From contig NW_004797578.1 of NCBI RefSeq assembly GCF_000002075.1, forward strand, positions 44,868-108,867: a DNA stretch of 64,000 bases. Direction: 5' to 3'. The position numbers and the translations under genes are program-made. Below the pieces are notes generated by a model. That model worked only from the letters and a program-made list of their open reading frames with translations, was not told where the DNA came from and ran no database searches. This DNA comes from Aplysia californica. Taxonomy: Eukaryota; Mollusca; Gastropoda; Aplysiida; Aplysiidae. This document shows, one piece after another, positions 8,570 through 20,216 of this stretch. Numbering within the stretch: position 1 is the stretch's first letter; every line of letters begins with the position of its first letter.

Positions 8570-10390
8570 ACGTCTTTTGTGACAGCTCCGGTAGAGTCTG
8601 CGTAAACTGAGTGCAGTTTATTGGAAAACGGAAAGAAAAAAGAATCTTCGATTGTTTTTTTTTTTTTTTTTTTTTTTGGAGGGGGTTCTTTTTTCACTAT
8701 TTGAGCTGTCTCTCTACTCTCTAAACTGAAAACCTAGCTAAACCATAGAAAATCTGGCAGTCCTGCCAGATATCAGTTTTCGTGGACTTCACTGTTGTGT
8801 TTCTGAGACTCACAATACCAGAAGTAAGCTGCAAAGTTACCTCAAGCGTTAAAGTTCTGTACATATTTCCACACTGTATAGCCTTTTCATCTTTTACTAG
8901 CACACATTTCATGCATTGAAAATGTTTCATGTCTTTCAGAATATGGTATAAGTAGGGGCCTACCTAATGCTGATTTTAGGTTCTATTTTCACCAACTTGA
9001 CTTTATTAGGAATGGCTCTGCGATAGTATTTCACTGTTCAGCTACACAACTTACTATTCATTTCGCCAAGTTTTATTGAGCATTTTGTCAAAGATGTAAT
9101 AATACGTCAAATGAAACTGATTCCATCATTTAGTAACTTTTGCCAGAAAGTTCAATGAGTTACGGCATTCTAGCAACAGTGTTGTCTGTTGATTTCCCAG
9201 CAGAAATACCCTACAGCAGTGCTGTGTGGATTCCGTGGCAGAAAACTCCGTCTTCGTTAATTGAGAGATAGGAAGTCCCTGAACAACAAGACATTTTCAA
9301 TAGCCTGATGTCAAAATGAGCTTGAATTTGAATGTCTGCTGGAATTTATTTTACCGTAGAACTCGAGACAAATAGCTCCGTAAGCACTATTACATGTATT
9401 GGTTGTATTGTCGAAAAAAAATTATTCAAAAAGAGATTATCTCATTGTTTTTATCTGGACAGGCATGTTCTGATAACTGTAGATTCATTGTGAACTTTTG
9501 TACGCCTACAGTACAGCTATCTAAATGAAGGTTTTGTCTCATTTCCTTGGCTTTGTATATTTCAACGCTTTCTAAATGTTTATCATATTGTCTGTCTGGT
9601 TAGAAATGTTTGCAGTAGCAATTGGAGAGCCTGCCTGTTTGTCACTTCATATATAGCGAGGAACTGTCATGTTTGAAGTGTTTCAATTTGATGGCTTTCA
9701 GAAATTCAAATTCTTCAGAAATACCATAAATTTGTTACTGAAATTAAAAGTTTTACGACAGAATATGATGTCAGTCAATATGAAATTGTTAAAATGAAAA
9801 AATAATCATAATTGAAGTTATGTAATTTTAAGTTTATGGTGAGTAAATCTTTTGGTGAAACTTTTCTGTAAATTGTGTTGATCAAGGTTTTTTTTAAAAA
9901 GCTGATTTTTAAGACAAAGATCACTGTACAGTTTTTTGTTTTCTGGATTGTGGGAAGAGAAGTCCACTATGTCTGCTGTGCATAGTTTTAGAATCAGCTT
10001 CTGTGTGTTGATGAATATCGTGGCTGGCCTGAAATATTGCTGGTATTGCTGAATATTTGATGGTGTTTTGTCTCAACTCAAACTTTGTCTTGCCATCCCT
10101 GTACTGTATTTTCTAAACAAAATGTTTACCGAGTTTTTAAGTTACAGTTTTATCAATACCTCAGTGGTAATAGAGTGAATGTACTATGTGGCATTTGCTT
10201 CATGAGAGTGACGGATTATTTGTGCTCAAGTGTTTTATGCTTCTTTGGGGAAAGAAAAAAGACAGAAAGATAATAAAGTTAGTGAGCTGATTAATATGTG
10301 ACCTGCAAATATTATTTGAGTTATGTATGTTTACGTATGCAGCGAGTTGGCAAAATCTGAATAAAAAATTTGTTTGCATTCCATTTTTCA
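8570..10390 (+). other. Fucosidase 3' UTR (probable)
   Basis: About 1.8 kb of AT-rich, repeat-poor sequence following the stop. It contains a T-run at 8657-8678 and no other coding signal. The lack of SINE/MITE copies here, unlike the flanks, fits transcribed UTR (inference). Confidence 0.5.
10359..10365 (+). terminator. Candidate poly(A) signal for fucosidase
   Basis: AATAAA in CTGAATAAAAAATTTG, about 1.8 kb after the stop. Another AATAAA-like hexamer lies near 10271. GT-rich DNA follows. Confidence 0.4.
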
Positions 10391-10626
10391 CTTTTAGCTT
10401 GTGTTAATGTTTTTACATGGGTGCATTGCTTGGTCAGTGGTGACTTAATTTCCTGAATGGAAGCGTTTTCGTTCTGAATGTTTTCTGAAAGAATTGTTTT
10501 ATGACAGTTTTCCTCAAGCTGTCCTCACCATTGGGTCACCGATGAGTCCACATTTTACTCATTGAGCGTTTAGCTCACTGTCTGTTTTTGTGTTTTGAGG
10601 GTGATCTATCTTTTGTTTCTCCGGCG

Positions 10627-10808
10627 TGGGTTGTTGGAGGGTGCTAAGGTGTGGTTTGCTTCTTGTTTCCTATGAAACATCTATCGTCCTTATCACTCCT
10701 TCTTTTTTGTGTGTGTAACTCTCTTGTAACACTTCTAATCTTCGGCACTTATATGACCATATTGTGTTACAAGTGCCGTAAAACACTTACTAAAACTAAA
10801 ACTAAACT
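10627..10808 (+). mobile_element. SINE body type 1 with hairpin tail
   Basis: GTGGGTTGTTGGAGGGTGC to GGCACTTATATGACCATATT, AAGTGCCGTAAAACAC and ACTAAAACTAAAACTAAAC. The repeated 'aaaact' end is a typical retroposon tail. Confidence 0.75.
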
Positions 10809-11834
10809 AAGATCCATCTTTTGTTTCTCCGGCCTCTCAGGATAGTACAGGGAACTGATTTTGTACAGATGAAGCTTTTATTACTTTTATGTGCGGTTTT
10901 ATTTTTACCCTGCCCATTTTTTTGTGTCACTTTTATGTTTAATAGTCCCAACAAAATGGGCAGCGGTTTAACTGTTAGTTTACTGTTGGTGGAAACAAAC
11001 AGGAGAACTGCTGTTTACCCTCTGAGTTCTTTTTTCGTTATCTTTCCCCCCTCATTGTAATGTTGCTTCATTCTTCATTCACTATTACAATGATGAGTAA
11101 ATGACTCATGCAGGCATAACGATGGACTCAGCTGGAAGTGGTCACAAGCTTCTGTATTGTAATTTTTCCCGTTGGTTTATTGTCTCTCAATGTAGACAGC
11201 TTTTTATGAGTGAGAATAACACAGCTGAGATGGACAGTTTTAGATTTTTACTGTTTATACTTATACACATAGATACACCACATATGCAAGTCCATTTGTC
11301 TTTTTCCATTTTTATATTGTGTGTATGGTGAAAAAGTAATGTATGGTTCGCCCTGTGTAAAGTAATCCCTTTGATTTAAGCTTACTGTTTGTGGGCAGAA
11401 AGGCACCCGCTGAAAAGTCACTGGATGGACAACAACAGCAACAACATAATTTAGTGAAAGGAGCCTCCACACTAGTTAAGAACTTGTCATTTCTACAGCT
11501 GGAGTGTCTCTTTTTCTACATTTAGTACAAACAACACACTTTATGGAGAACTTGCATTAAAATTCAGCTTTTGCAATTTAAAAAATTATGAACTAAAATA
11601 AACTCTGTATACATGATGTACGACATATATACTGTTTGATGTGAAAGTGGCAACAGTCCACGGTTTTATCAAATAAATGTCATTGAGTTTGGAAAAGACT
11701 GTGTTTATTGTGTTTTTTTGTTGCCTTACAAAGCAAGTGTCTTTTTCCAAGTCTCTGTCCTTATGTCCTTGATTAATAAAAACCAATCACAGTTGAGACT
11801 ATTCAAGATGACCACCCATTGTTGGAGAGAACAG

Positions 11835-11970
11835 TTATCAGGAATCCAAGAACGTTTCCGAGTGTTCTAGGGTCTGCTAGGGTAATAATATAGATTGTAA
11901 AGTTCGTAGAGTTTGCTGTTGAGAAGGGATATTAGGTGCTATACAAATGCTGTTTATTTATCATTTGAAA
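11835..11970 (+). mobile_element. tRNA-SINE 3' fragment
   Basis: Contains TTTCCGAGTGTTCTAGGGTC, GGGTAATAATATAG and GCTATACAAATGCTGTTTA, matching the 3' half of the SINEs at 21310-21450, 32745-33125 and 48985-49352. Confidence 0.6.
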
Positions 11971-12024
11971 ACCATCCATGTTGACGTATGTTGATCACAT
12001 TATTGAAAACCCTACAGTGTTTTG

Positions 12025-12300
12025 AGTTAGTTTTAGTAAGTTTTTACAGTGCTCGCAACTGCATAAGGTTATATGAGCGCTAAGGGGTGGGTGCCAACAG
12101 AGAAGTCCAAATGGAGAATCAGGTTTACTCTGCCCTCGTCTCTAGTTTCAACAGCACAAAGTCTGCTTCGACTATCAAGGCACCCCGGAGAAAGCAGTTC
12201 ACAAGAGAGTGACAAACATACAAAAGAAATAGAGGAAAATGATGATAGTATTGATAGTAAGGATGAGGACAGACAAAGCAGCAGTTCCCCCTATGCCTAC
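12025..12300 (-). mobile_element. SINE body type 2 with hairpin tail
   Basis: Minus strand: a body with TTTGTGCTGTTGAAAC, AGCAGACTTTG and GGGTGCCTTGATAGTCG, then the hairpin tail GCGCTCATATAACCTTATGC to GCGAGC. The same body is at 56955-57345 and 63598-63990. 5'-truncated. Confidence 0.7.
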
Positions 12301-13030
12301 TGAAGAATCTTAATTGTGGTTGATGAGGGCGTTCAGAAAAAAAATTATACTCCCCCCTAAATTTACATTTTTGATTTTGTCTCTCAGGCTATTTATATAA
12401 TATATAGATCTACCTCACATTGCAACGTGTTTAATTAGCTAAGGTAACGTCACAAAATAATGTTAGACTTTGTAATTATTGAGATCCTGACTATATTTTC
12501 AGAGTCATAATTTTATCATAGGTTGCGCTTTCAGTGAAATACATAGGCCTACTTTTTAAATGAATTATTATTAATTTTTAAAAATAAAATGTAGGACTTT
12601 CTCTATTCTACTATTCTGGCAGCCCAACAATGATCTGGCCCGTTTGTCCTTTTCTTTAAAATTAAACAATTTACAATTTACATTTTTGTCTCTCAAGCCT
12701 ATTGTATACTATGAGAATCACAATTTTATTTAAAGCTTTCATTGAAATAATGTTCACTAGAAAATGTAGGCTAGTCCTACAGGACTTTTTTTCTCTAGCA
12801 GCCCAACGATGATCTGGCTCGTTTATTGGTGCTAATTTGGCAACCGGAAGTACTTCTGATACTCTCTTTCTTGACTTTCTTTCTCTCTCTCTCTCAGCTG
12901 TTGTTGGTTTCAATTTCGGTCAATACCGTTGTCCACTTCCCCCAATCCCACTACTTTTGGACTCAGAATCTCCCAAAATCGGAATTTGTAGCGAAATATG
13001 ACCTCTCATCAACCTAAGCAAAGAATAAAT

Positions 13031-13077
13031 ATGTCTCATGGATTCATGAAGTCTGTTATCAGAAATCAAATCGACAG
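13031..13077 (+). CDS. C2orf68: C2orf68-like exon 1
   Basis: ATG start, MSHGFMKSVIRNQID plus a split Arg codon; donor AG|GTATGT. Short first exon as expected for the conserved N-terminus. Confidence 0.88.
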
Positions 13078-16000
13078 GTATGTGAAGCGTTTCGAGTGAA
13101 GTGTTTGTTTACGGTCTCCTGCGTGGTCATTGTTTACATTACAAAATTACATTGACCTGGCTAGAGGCTATAATATAAATTCTAGATCTAAGAAGACTGA
13201 CCAGTCTCCCAGAGAATAGTTTAGTCATAGTAGATCTAGATCTAGATCTAGATCTAAGTAGAAACAAGACTCACCAAAGTATTTATTTCGTCTTAGTCTT
13301 GCATTCTTGTTTCGGTATTTTTTACACTTTTTACTCATGGACCCATCCCAAGCTTAGTCTTAGTAACTAGATCTAGATCTAGTAGACTACTGTGCTATTC
13401 TAAAGCGCTTTTCTTGTTCATCTTATCTGCTTTACTTTACAAAAATTTGAACTTTATTTAGATCTAGATCTAAATCCTTTGCAAATTATTGGTTTATTTA
13501 TGAGATTATGGATATTTTTATAGAAACTAGATCTATGGATGGTAGTACCAGGAGTTCCTTTACTGGGCTGGGTACCGGTACCTACCATCCCGGCACTCCT
13601 GTACAATTGTGGACCTGTTTGGGAATACTCTAGTTTTGACCCCACCGACGATTAGATTACTTCTTCTGGTTCTAAACGATTACTTTTTGATGCACCTGCC
13701 GATATGGAGAGATAGCCTATTGAACCTAATTGCAAAACATCAAGTCCTTGTCGAATTCAGGGGAGCATGCCCCCCTGAAACCCTCCATGTTTTTTTTTTT
13801 TCAGAGTGTCTACGTACGCAGTAACCGGGCACCTAGTCTCAGTATCTACGTACACGGTAACTGGAATGAAAAAAATCAATATTTGTCCTGTTCTGTCACT
13901 TGTGGGAAAAAAAGAAAGTCATACAAGCGTCTTGTCGGGCTCGCCATCGTGACGGGTCAGTGAACCTATAAGATGCATTGGCATCACATCGTGAGTGCCG
14001 GTGATTGCTGGGGTCTCCGAAGTTCGTTCAAAGTCTGTGCGCTGTGAAGTATAGGCTCCAGAATGGGGGGGATTATTGATTTTTTTTAAAGGTACTGTCG
14101 GGGGAGACGTGGGGTTCAAGGCAACACCAGATGACAAGACTGAACTTGGGAGAACTGCCCGGTTACCGTGTACGTGACACTGAGACTACATGCCCAGTTG
14201 CCGTGCACGTAGGAAGACACTGAGGCTAGATGCCCGGTTACCGTGTACATAGTGGCTCCGGGTTTTTTTTAGGTCAGCTTGCCCCCTGAAACCCCCCTTG
14301 CCTTGTCAAAAACAAGTGAAATTTTATTGCTCATTTTGTAGGCTAGATCTACTGATAAAACAAAACATTGATACCGACTATTCGAATTTGTATCGATATC
14401 CAGTATTTTGTGCTAGGCCTTGTGTGATTTTTTAGTGCAAACGGGACCACAATTGTACACCTGAGTGCCACCCAGCCCTAATCACCTGCCTAAGCTAATG
14501 GCATGGATGGCTCTCTCTGTTCTGTTCTACAACATTATATAACAAAAAAAGAAATCTGAAAGGTCTGTGAAAATCAAAGACACAGAAGAGTTCAATCATC
14601 GTAGATTTATCCCCGTGTGTTTTCTTGTTCAGCCCTAAAAATGTAGTGGACATGTGTGAAAACAATTACCATAAAAACAGCCTTGTTACTGTTCCAGGGA
14701 TAACTATGATAAAGAAGTAAAAGCCAAGCAAGAACAAGTACAAGGGAAGCCGCGGGGACGAGGCTCGGGGAACAGGTCGAAGAAACCCGAGATTCAGACC
14801 TACGTCCCCCCTCAGAGATCAAAGAAAGGTGAGTACATGACACTGGCTACTCATTGTTGTCTGTCAGACACAGCTGGGTCCACCTAAATGAAACATGCTT
14901 AATTGAAAAGCAGAGACCCAAAACTTTTTTTTTTAAAGTTAAAGGCCCATTTTTTTTCTTTTCTATTTTAACAACTTATCTAGAGCGAAGAACATTTGAT
15001 GGTCCCGTTGATTTCGGTACAGTCAGGTGGACTCCACTGTATATCACATATCCTGTAGCCTCATTGCTTTTCCTCGGAAGTAATGTAGAACTTGTAAGGG
15101 ATAATGAAAGTTATGCTCAGTGTACGCCTTTCCCCTACAAATGGTTGCTTTTAAGCACAAGGGGGCTATCCGGAAAAATGCTGTTATGAGGAAATTGAAG
15201 GTAAAGTTTTTGGACCCATGAAATCTCTTTAAAAGACAAGGAGGGTTTTCTCTATAACAGACAAATGTACACACCAATGAAACCAAACTTCTCCTACAGG
15301 TAGGGCAATGCCCACTTTTGGTGTAGGTCAAGATTTCTAGATATCGGTACCCCCGAAATCTTGGTTAGCCTGCTTGTCCTTAAAAGTGACCAAATACAGA
15401 GGAACTTGAATGACCACCCGTCCCAGACAATTTTCTACCACCACTGTCCGCTTCTCTTCTTGTGGGGTTTTGTTTTTTTTCTATTACAATGTCTCTGTCC
15501 AGGACATCCATCTGTCTTAGAATATATATATATTAATATATTATATATATATATACTTTTGTTCTTGACAGTGGGTGGCCTTCTTGAACAATTCTGACTG
15601 TACTTACATTCTCACAGAAATACAAATTGTGTGTTGATAGAAATGCTGATGAAGGATATAAATGACATTTTATGCGTATTTTTTAACTTAAAAGTGAACG
15701 TTTGAACATTTCACTCTTTTTGTTTATCTTAACAGACCCGCAGGAAAATTTATTCACGGTGGAGTATGAGCACAAAACTGGAGAGATCCACAAAGTGAGC
15801 ATGTCCAAGGTAAGTGTGACTTTCTGTGGGGGTGTGTGTTGATTGCTTTGGTTGTGTGCCCTGCTGCTTTAACCCTATCCGTACGTCTTGTTTTACTATC
15901 GTGTCCATAAGACGTGGAGAACTCTGTGCGACCACTTAACCCTATCTGCTCGTCGTGTTTTACTTATCGTATCCATACGACGTGGAGAACTCTGTGCCAC

Positions 16001-19000
16001 CACTTAACCCTATCCGTACGTCGTGTTTTACTGTCGTATCCGTACGACGTGGAGAACTCTGTGATCCCTCTTTCAAAGAGGAAATTTACTCGTTAATCCG
16101 ATCCGTACGCTTTGCATAGAATATGATAGAAGTCTGTCAAAAAGTTTCTAAGAGATCTTCGTACTAGAGGTAATTCTAAAATGTGAAGAGTTCAACCCTG
16201 GGGGTACAAAATGACCCCAGGGCGTACATATAGGGTTAATGGGGCAGTCTCTGGTTGTGTGCCTTGTTTCTATTGCTTTTGTTTAGCAAAATATGTATTG
16301 GCTTTAGAATGAAAACTGTTGAAAACTAACAGTTTTATTTTGTCAAGATGATGTAGATCTATGCCTATGAGTCATTTTCAAAAATAAAAATGTTTTTGGG
16401 GGGGTTTTTTCGTTGTTTTTTTTTTATGAACGTTATTGAAAAACTTAGACATAGTATTGATAAAAAATGAATCAACTATTCATAGACATAAGTGTGAAAT
16501 TTCTGAGCTTAATTCAATCAAATTGGAGCGTACAAGCTATTTTTGTGTCAATTTCTGAGAAAATGTTCTCTCCTGTTTCTAACAGAGAAGGCATAGAGCG
16601 GTGAAACTAGAAAGAGTCTTGTGGGTGAAATGCATGGTTATGTTTGTGAAACTAGGTCAATTCATTTGGGAAATAATCTGTCCGCGTCTTTTTATGCAAG
16701 AAAAATTATGAAATTATGCAAAATGAGCCCAAAAATGTGAAATTATGCAATTCAGTTAATTTTAACAAAGAATGATAATGGAAAATAATAAGAAATTATG
16801 CAAAAATTGATCAAATTTTGCTAAATTATGCAGGGCGCATAAAACCACGGAGACAGAATAATGAAAAACACCTCAAGTTTTAGAATTCATAGGAAACAAT
16901 TTCGGATTAAAATGTTAAATTAAAAATCTTTGCAAATGTTAGACCTTCCGTTTGTGATTCTCACTCCCAGGTCAAACACATTCTGATCATATCAATCTCT
17001 ATTCTATTTAGCAGTAAGGTGAAGCTAATCACATGCTTAATTTTTCAAAAAGAATTTCTAGAATTTTTTTAAGGAATGTAAAGAGGGGCGGTAACAGGAG
17101 GGAACAGGGGTAACAGGATGGAACGCAAGATAATGTTATCAAAGTTAACAGCAAATTATCATGAAAAACAAAACACTTGTGAACCTACATTTTTATAATA
17201 ACTGAAACAATTATTATTATCGTGGGCCCCTCATATAACAGTCACAATTTTGACAGTTTTCACTGTTGCCAGCTTACAATAAATCCCAGAGTCCCATCTC
17301 TTACAATGTATACGGTAGTTTTTAAAAATATAGCAAACATTCGAACAGACATACTCGGCTCTAACACATCCAACTATCGACAGACTCCTATAGCAAACAA
17401 CGGTTAAGACAGCAGAAAAATGTTTTCTTCCAACACGGTGAATTGCTTCTGTGTGACCCACAGTGGGTCTTCATAGTTGTTTGTGTTGACATGAATTGAA
17501 TTTATGATGTGTCGTCATATACCATGTGTGCAGGGGAAGGAAGGGGAAAGGTGGATGCACTTTGGTGTTGATGCAAATCCAGTCAATTATTTAACCCCTT
17601 ACGCCCTGGGGTCATTTTGTACCCCCGGGGTTGTATTCTTTACATTTTAGAATACTTCTAGTACGAAGATCTCTTTGATACTTTCAGTGTATCTCAAAAA
17701 ATCATTTTGGCAGACTGCTGCTATGCAAAGCATACGGATAGGATTAATGAGTGAATTTCCTCTTTGGAAGCGGTAGCACAGAGTTCCCCACGTCGTATGG
17801 ATATATGATAGTAAAACACGGCGTACGGATAGGGTTAATGAAAGTTAATGTGGCCTTTGTCTGGCACCACATGGTGTCCCCGTGGGGTGGTAAAACTTTT
17901 AACATGAAAAATAGAACTGAGTGAAAAGTAGGCAGTGGGAGCTAGATCTACCCCATGTCTGTGTGTGGTCCTCTTGATAACTGCAAGAAGATGTGCTAGC
18001 TACATAGAAGTGCAATTATTATTGTTACCTCTGCATCATCACTAACGTTTAGTCAACCCCCATTAGACTGAGAATAAGGAGGATTAAGATGAGGAGCAAA
18101 AATTATCTTTCTTCTTCTATCCCGTGGTTGGGGCAACCGTGGGGGCACCACTGCATCTGACAACCAGCTCTCGCCATTTCTCTTTGTCCTAACCGGAAAA
18201 AAGAATTGCAATAACTGATAAATCAGTGGTAAGTTACCAATGCTAGATCTAGTACATAAGAAAAATGATCCCATGTTTTAGCCTTTACATTTGTAGTAAC
18301 ATTGTATGTGAACATGAGTATAACAGGAGTATGACGTTGGCTGTTGGTCCTGACGGACCTGTTATAGCCGAGTCGCATTGTACTCAAGAATTGATGAAAA
18401 CTACATGAACTTTGAGAATACCACATCATCATCATCAATATCGTCAAATCATCATCATCATCAATATCGTCAAATCATCATCATCATCAATATCGTCAAA
18501 TCATCATCATCGTTGTAAACAGCCAGCAAGGAATAAAAAAGGGTTGAGACTTTTAGAATTTCCAAGAAAATTTTATAAAGGTTCAATGTTTCGCCGGATC
18601 AAGGGCTTCATCAGGAACATTTTAAAAAATCATGTTAGGTCTAACGGCTATACTAGCTATAGTAACCAAAGTGCGCGCATCAGCGTCACAATGCCAAAAG
18701 GTGTAATAAACGCAAACCGGGAAGACTAGAGAAAGGGGAACGCTATGGCAAGAAGTCATATAAAATATTATGTACATCAAATCATATATTATCATTAATT
18801 TTAATATAACGATAATAAGTAGTAGTAGTAGTAGTAGTGGAAGTCGCAGTTGTAGTAGTAGTGAAAGTCGCAGTAGTAGTAGTAGTAACAGTAGGGGAAG
18901 TCGCAGTAGTCAGTAGTAGTAGTAGTGGTATATGTCTACATGAGGAAAAGAACTTTTAAAGCTTTAAATTCCACACAAGTAGGAAAATTATGCCTGCTCA

Positions 19001-19768
19001 AAACGAGCTCAAAGCCAAGGTAGAAAAGCACAAGTTAACTCAGTCCGTATTTCTTCCTCCCTTCATCCTCATCAATATCATCAAATATTCATCATCATCA
19101 TCGATAAGTTCACTGTTGTAGGTAACAGGGAATAAAAAAAGGGGTTGAGACTTAATAGATTTTTCAAATTTAATATGGGTTCAACGTTTCGCACCGTAAT
19201 TTGTAAAGGGCTTCTTTATCATCGATGAGATCATAATCATCATCAAAAATGAATTACATCCCTAGGCCTGTCATTTTACATCCCTGTCATTCTTCCATTA
19301 TCATTTTTAAAAGGCGACATGTGATGGTTCAAGTGGACAAAACTACTGTTGTTTGTTACAGAATTCTGCTAAAGAAAACGAAAAAAACTCAACAAAAAAC
19401 AACAACAAAACCTGCGTGCTAGCTGTGCACCTCTCTCTGATTAGTAAGACTGTATATTTAAAAAACAACAACGGTACTTGTCGATGCTAACTTCAGACCA
19501 GAATTAACTCTTTACATTTGTTTGAATGGAACGAGGGTGACAAAGTGATTTGGCAGCCAATAATATTGCGTCGATTCTTTGTTCTAGTTGAGGTCCACAT
19601 TATGAATGCTATTTCCAGGGATGCCACTCAACTTTTTTTAAAACAGCTGAAATTTCATGTGCCACGGTCTCGCTATTACTATTATATGAATATCAATTTG
19701 CATTGTGTATATTATTTTATGCTCATTTCGTGACGATGTGTAAGCGTGTGCGTGTGATAAGCAAGTAG

Positions 19769-19823
<55 letters not shown>

Positions 19824-20155
19824 GCATACATGTGTGCGTGTTATGTGTTCGTGAGTGTGTATGTATGTGTTTGTGTGTGTATGTGTATATGTGTGTGTTT
19901 GTGTGTGTGTATGTGTATATGTGTGTGTTTGTGTGTGTGTATTGTGCGTGTGTGTAGCGTGCGTGAATATTATTCGTACATGCATTTATGTAAGGCGCCT
20001 AGAGCTGTGTTTACACGGGAGTGGGCGCTATAGAAATGATCTTCATTATTATTATTATTAATTTGAAACCCAAATCTTCCGGGGTATTTTTCTCCCCGTT
20101 ATTTCAACTTATGGCGAAGTCTTCGTTTTTCCGTTATTTCAACATTTGGTGCAAG

Positions 20156-20216
<61 letters not shown>

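Larger units (their letters stand above)
10391..13030. other. Fucosidase/C2orf68 intergenic region
   Basis: Holds SINE copies at 10627-10808, 11835-11970 and 12025-12300; the remainder is AT-rich sequence in which I see no gene. The upstream promoter of the C2orf68-like gene should lie near its right end (12800-13030), but no TATA box or other clear core motif is evident. Confidence 0.5.
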
